A stretch of DNA of 34,347 bases from positions 1 through 34,347 of the forward strand of contig PFXG01000052.1 in assembly GCA_002791545.1 (NCBI GenBank), written 5' to 3'. Shown piece after piece: positions 32,079 to 34,347 of this stretch. Both the position numbers and the translations under genes were made by a program. The DNA comes from Zetaproteobacteria bacterium CG_4_9_14_3_um_filter_49_83 (lineage in GTDB: Bacteria; Pseudomonadota; Zetaproteobacteria; Mariprofundales; Mariprofundaceae). The notes under the pieces were generated by a model that saw only the letters and a program-made list of their open reading frames with translations, made no database searches and had not been told where the DNA came from. Within the stretch, counting starts at the first letter, position 1. Each line of letters begins with the position of its first letter.

Positions 32079-32984
32079 ATGTCAAATCTCGAACAGATGA
32101 ATGAGGAATTTTCTATCGCCGGACAGGTGGTGTTTTCCGCCGGTAAAGGTGATATGCCGATGGTTACAGTCAGCAATGCGCTGGGTGAAGCATCGATTGC
32201 CTTGCAGGGCGCGCATGTGCTGGGATTTCAGGCGAAGGGCGAGCGGCCGCTGATCTGGATGTCCGATGCGGCAAGCCATGCGCCGGGGAAATCTCTGCGT
32301 GGCGGCGTGCCGATCTGCTGGCCGTGGTTCGGGCCGCATAGCAACGATGCAACATTACCCGGTCATGGACCGGCGCGGACGGTCGACTGGAAGCCGGTTG
32401 CATCCGGGGCATTATCCGATGGACGTAGTAAAATCAGTTTTGAAATGATCGAAAATGACAAAACACGGGCACTGTGTCCGCATCCGTTGCGTGTGCAGTT
32501 GCATGTGACAGTGGGCCGCAGTCTGCTGCTGGAAATAGAGACGACGAATCTCGGGGAATCCCCCTTTACGCTGGGTCAGGCCTTACACACCTACTTTCTG
32601 GTTGGTGATGTGCGGCAGGCGCATGTCGATGGTCTGGATGGCTGCGACTACATCGATAAAATGGATAACAGCGTGCGTAAGACACAGCACGGGCCTGTCA
32701 CCATCAGCGAGGAAACCGACCGCATTTATCTGAGAACGGGCGCTCGCGCTGAAATCGTTGATCCGGCGATGAGTAGAAAGATTGTCATTCAAAGCAGCGG
32801 CAGCGCATCGATGGTGGTGTGGAACCCGTGGGAAGCGACCGCCAACAAGATGGGCGACCTCGGCCCGGATGGTTATCTGCATATGCTTTGCGTGGAAACG
32901 GTCAATGCAGCCGATGATGTGGTCGAACTGGCCGCAGGAGCCACGCATAGCATGAGCGCAGAATATTCAGGCGAGCCACTGTAA
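32079..32984 (+). CDS. yeaD: D-hexose-6-phosphate mutarotase (YeaD-like)
   Basis: This cytoplasmic enzyme interconverts the anomers of glucose-6-phosphate (galactose-mutarotase fold). The 301-residue protein has the family signature LRGGVPICWPWFGPH (about residues 67-81), the LGQALHTYF segment with the catalytic-type His, and VVWNPWEATANKMGDLGPDGY followed by LCVETVNA near the end. The start at 32079 has GGAGGA 5 bases upstream; the frame is open 93 codons earlier, but that part overlaps hyuB in another frame and is not coding. It is followed by ychJ within about 15 bases, so the two may share a message. Confidence 0.92.
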   Translation: MSNLEQMNEEFSIAGQVVFSAGKGDMPMVTVSNALGEASIALQGAHVLGFQAKGERPLIWMSDAASHAPGKSLRGGVPICWPWFGPHSNDATLPGHGPARTVDWKPVASGALSDGRSKISFEMIENDKTRALCPHPLRVQLHVTVGRSLLLEIETTNLGESPFTLGQALHTYFLVGDVRQAHVDGLDGCDYIDKMDNSVRKTQHGPVTISEETDRIYLRTGARAEIVDPAMSRKIVIQSSGSASMVVWNPWEATANKMGDLGPDGYLHMLCVETVNAADDVVELAAGATHSMSAEYSGEPL

Positions 32985-32999
32985 GTTTTGACGGATTTG

Positions 33000-33473
33000 A
33001 TGATGCAAAACACTGCCGCCTGCCCGTGTGGTTCAGGGCAGGCGGCAGAAGCCTGCTGTCGGCGCTGGTTGGATGGGGATAAGCCAGCACCCAGCGCAGA
33101 GGCACTGATGCGTTCGCGCTATACGGCCTATGTGCTGAACCGGCATGAGTATCTGCTGGCAACATGGTATCCGTCGACACGCCCGGCAACGCTGGGCGGT
33201 ACGAGCTTACATTGGATCGGGCTGGAAATTGTGCACACCGAACAGGGCGGCGAGCAGGACAGTAATGGCATCGTCGAATTTATCGCCAGCTATGTGCAGC
33301 GTGGCAAGGGCACCCGCCTGCATGAGCGCAGCCGCTTTGTGCGGGAGTCGATGCAGGGCGAGCATCACTGGTTGTACGTGGATGGTGATTGCCGGGTCAG
33401 CGACATCGCTCGCAACGATGCTTGTCCGTGCGGTAGCGGTAAGAAGTTCAAACGCTGTTGTATGGGTGTTTAG
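33000..33473 (+). CDS. ychJ: YchJ-like protein with two SEC-C zinc motifs
   Basis: This is a member of the UPF0225/YchJ family, whose function is unknown. The 157-residue protein has a SEC-C zinc-binding motif at each end (CPCGSG then CC near residues 8-20, and CPCGSGKKFKRCC near the C-terminus), like the metal motif at the end of SecA. The middle is an NTF2-like domain (SAEALMRSRYTAYV, LATWYPSTRP, GIVEFIASYV). ATG 33000 or ATG 33003 is the likely start; the ribosome site is weak. It lies 15 bases after the mutarotase stop. Confidence 0.9.
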   Translation: MMQNTAACPCGSGQAAEACCRRWLDGDKPAPSAEALMRSRYTAYVLNRHEYLLATWYPSTRPATLGGTSLHWIGLEIVHTEQGGEQDSNGIVEFIASYVQRGKGTRLHERSRFVRESMQGEHHWLYVDGDCRVSDIARNDACPCGSGKKFKRCCMGV

Positions 33474-33526
33474 GGTGATAATTTAATCGTAACAGTTCTG
33501 GTTTTTAACAGGAAAGGAGAATGCAT

Positions 33527-33955
33527 ATGACACAAAAATTATTAACGGATATTCCGGATATTGGCGAAAGCACAGCCAGCAAACTGATCGAGCATGGCAT
33601 TGCTTCGGTGCAGGAGCTGTGTGATGGCGGCGTGGAGCGGTTGATGACCGTACCCGGTTTTGGTGCCATACGCGCAGAGCGCATTGTTGCCGCTGCAATG
33701 GCTCTGGCAGAAGAGGGCGCGCCATCTGCTGAATCCGAGCAGGAAGTTTTAGCTGATGAGGTCGGCAAAAAGAAGAAGTCCGCCAAAAAAGAGAAAAAGG
33801 CCAAAGCGAAAGGCAAGAGCAAAAAGTCGTCTAAAAAGGCAATAAAGAAAGCAGATAAAAAATCAGACGCCAAAGCAAAGAAGAAGGACGGGAAAAAGAA
33901 GAGGGAAAAGGCGCTCAGCAAAAAGGCGAAGGCTAAAGACAAAAAGAAGAAGTAG
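33527..33955 (+). CDS. Helix-hairpin-helix protein with histone-like lysine-rich tail
   Basis: This 142-residue protein has about 55 residues forming a tandem helix-hairpin-helix domain (LTDIPDIGESTASKLIEHGI, then MTVPGFGAIRAERIVAAAM), as in DNA-binding parts of RuvA, NusA or DNA ligases. A short acidic hinge (about 66-76) follows, then a low-complexity basic tail in which about 35 of the last 63 residues are Lys, with Ala, Ser and Asp. The tail resembles those of histone H1-like bacterial proteins and suggests a nucleoid or RNA binder. The start at 33527 has AGGAGA 6 bases before it; the ATG at 33521 is too close to that site. Confidence 0.82.
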   Translation: MTQKLLTDIPDIGESTASKLIEHGIASVQELCDGGVERLMTVPGFGAIRAERIVAAAMALAEEGAPSAESEQEVLADEVGKKKKSAKKEKKAKAKGKSKKSSKKAIKKADKKSDAKAKKKDGKKKREKALSKKAKAKDKKKK

Positions 33956-34347
33956 GGTTGGTTTATGCCTAATGGGGATGCTTGCCTTTTTTGATTTTCT
34001 TATATGGCGTGTGAAAAGGGACGCTGCTAAAAGGAATGTAGGAACTCACGTAGGATTGTGAACTTTGCAAGGTTTCTTTACTTTCCAATCAGTGAATAAA
34101 TAAGCGGAGGGGAAATGATTTAACATTTAAAGGCTTTGTGTCGCAGTGTGCGTGATCCTGAATGCTTGTTGGTTGTTTTAGAACAGAATGGTATCAAGCA
34201 TGTGTGGTGATTTGTAGGGTTCGGGTATGACTCAAGAAAGAAATACCTTCTTTATTGTAACTATTCAGCCCTTTCGGTAGTGAGGCATATTGCCACACTG
34301 CAAAAACAATCCTTGACATGGTTTTTCTGCATTTTTCTCTTTTGAGA
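33956..34347. other. 392-bp non-coding end of window
   Basis: No gene was recognised. A GGAGGGG stretch (about 34105-34112) precedes an ATG that stops after two codons. TTGACA at 34313-34318 could be the -35 of a promoter for a gene beyond the edge, but no good -10 is visible in the bases that remain. No clear terminator for the helix-hairpin-helix gene was found. Confidence 0.4.

Overview
The window looks like a chromosomal stretch of a Gram-negative proteobacterium. It has an RseC-type inner-membrane protein, a periplasmic ATP-dependent DNA ligase with a signal peptide, two lipoproteins, an outer-membrane beta-barrel ending in Phe, YchJ, a YeaD-type mutarotase and L-aspartate oxidase. Base composition is moderate: AT-richer in the giant surface gene and around 24.2-25.2 kb, GC-richer in the metabolic genes. 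A Zetaproteobacterium or a gammaproteobacterium fits, but this is a judgement from gene content, not from a search.

Region by region. (1) 1-7463 is the 3' part of a very large gene for a surface or secreted protein. It carries many bacterial Ig-like (Big_1/invasin type) domains, an EF-hand-like loop and a beta-propeller with Asp-box (BNR) repeats. Its reading frame is open at the left edge, so the true N-terminus lies outside. (2) 7.5-12.6 kb holds housekeeping genes: aroB, a small unknown protein, an Mrp/ApbC Fe-S carrier ATPase, and nadB-acyP diverging from rseC. (3) 12.6-15 kb is the leftward cluster rplY-pth-ychF (translation). (4) 15.1-17 kb has an HD-domain hydrolase, a spacer with possible very small genes, and a YciH/SUI1 factor. 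(5) 17.2-22.5 kb is a complete rightward pyruvate dehydrogenase operon: pdhA, pdhB, pdhC (E2) and an E3 with its own N-terminal lipoyl domain, closed by a strong UUCG-loop terminator. (6) 22.6-28.3 kb is a patchwork of small envelope and signalling genes: a LigE-type ligase coupled to a class II aldolase, a secreted NTF2-like protein, a class III nucleotidyl cyclase with unusual specificity residues, two lipoproteins and a small beta-barrel protein. (7) 28.5-32 kb is hyuA-hyuB (hydantoinase/5-oxoprolinase type), with hyuB broken by a one-base frameshift. (8) 32-34 kb has a hexose-6-phosphate mutarotase, YchJ and a helix-hairpin-helix protein with an extreme lysine-rich tail.

The most unusual signal is in region 6. 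Three related leader-like sequences (about 24203-24300, 24431-24500 and 26773-26874) share a conserved core. Each places a hairpin of different sequence at the same relative position, overlapping a purine-rich Shine-Dalgarno-like segment. One sits directly before the beta-barrel gene and masks its ribosome binding site; the other two lie in a spacer that has no large gene. Between those two is a 46-bp near-copy (44/46) of the catalytic-motif segment of the neighbouring aldolase gene, oriented so that a rightward transcript would be antisense to the aldolase mRNA. This may be an undescribed RNA regulatory family, or debris of gene duplication.

No rRNA, tRNA, CRISPR array, transposase or phage gene was seen.
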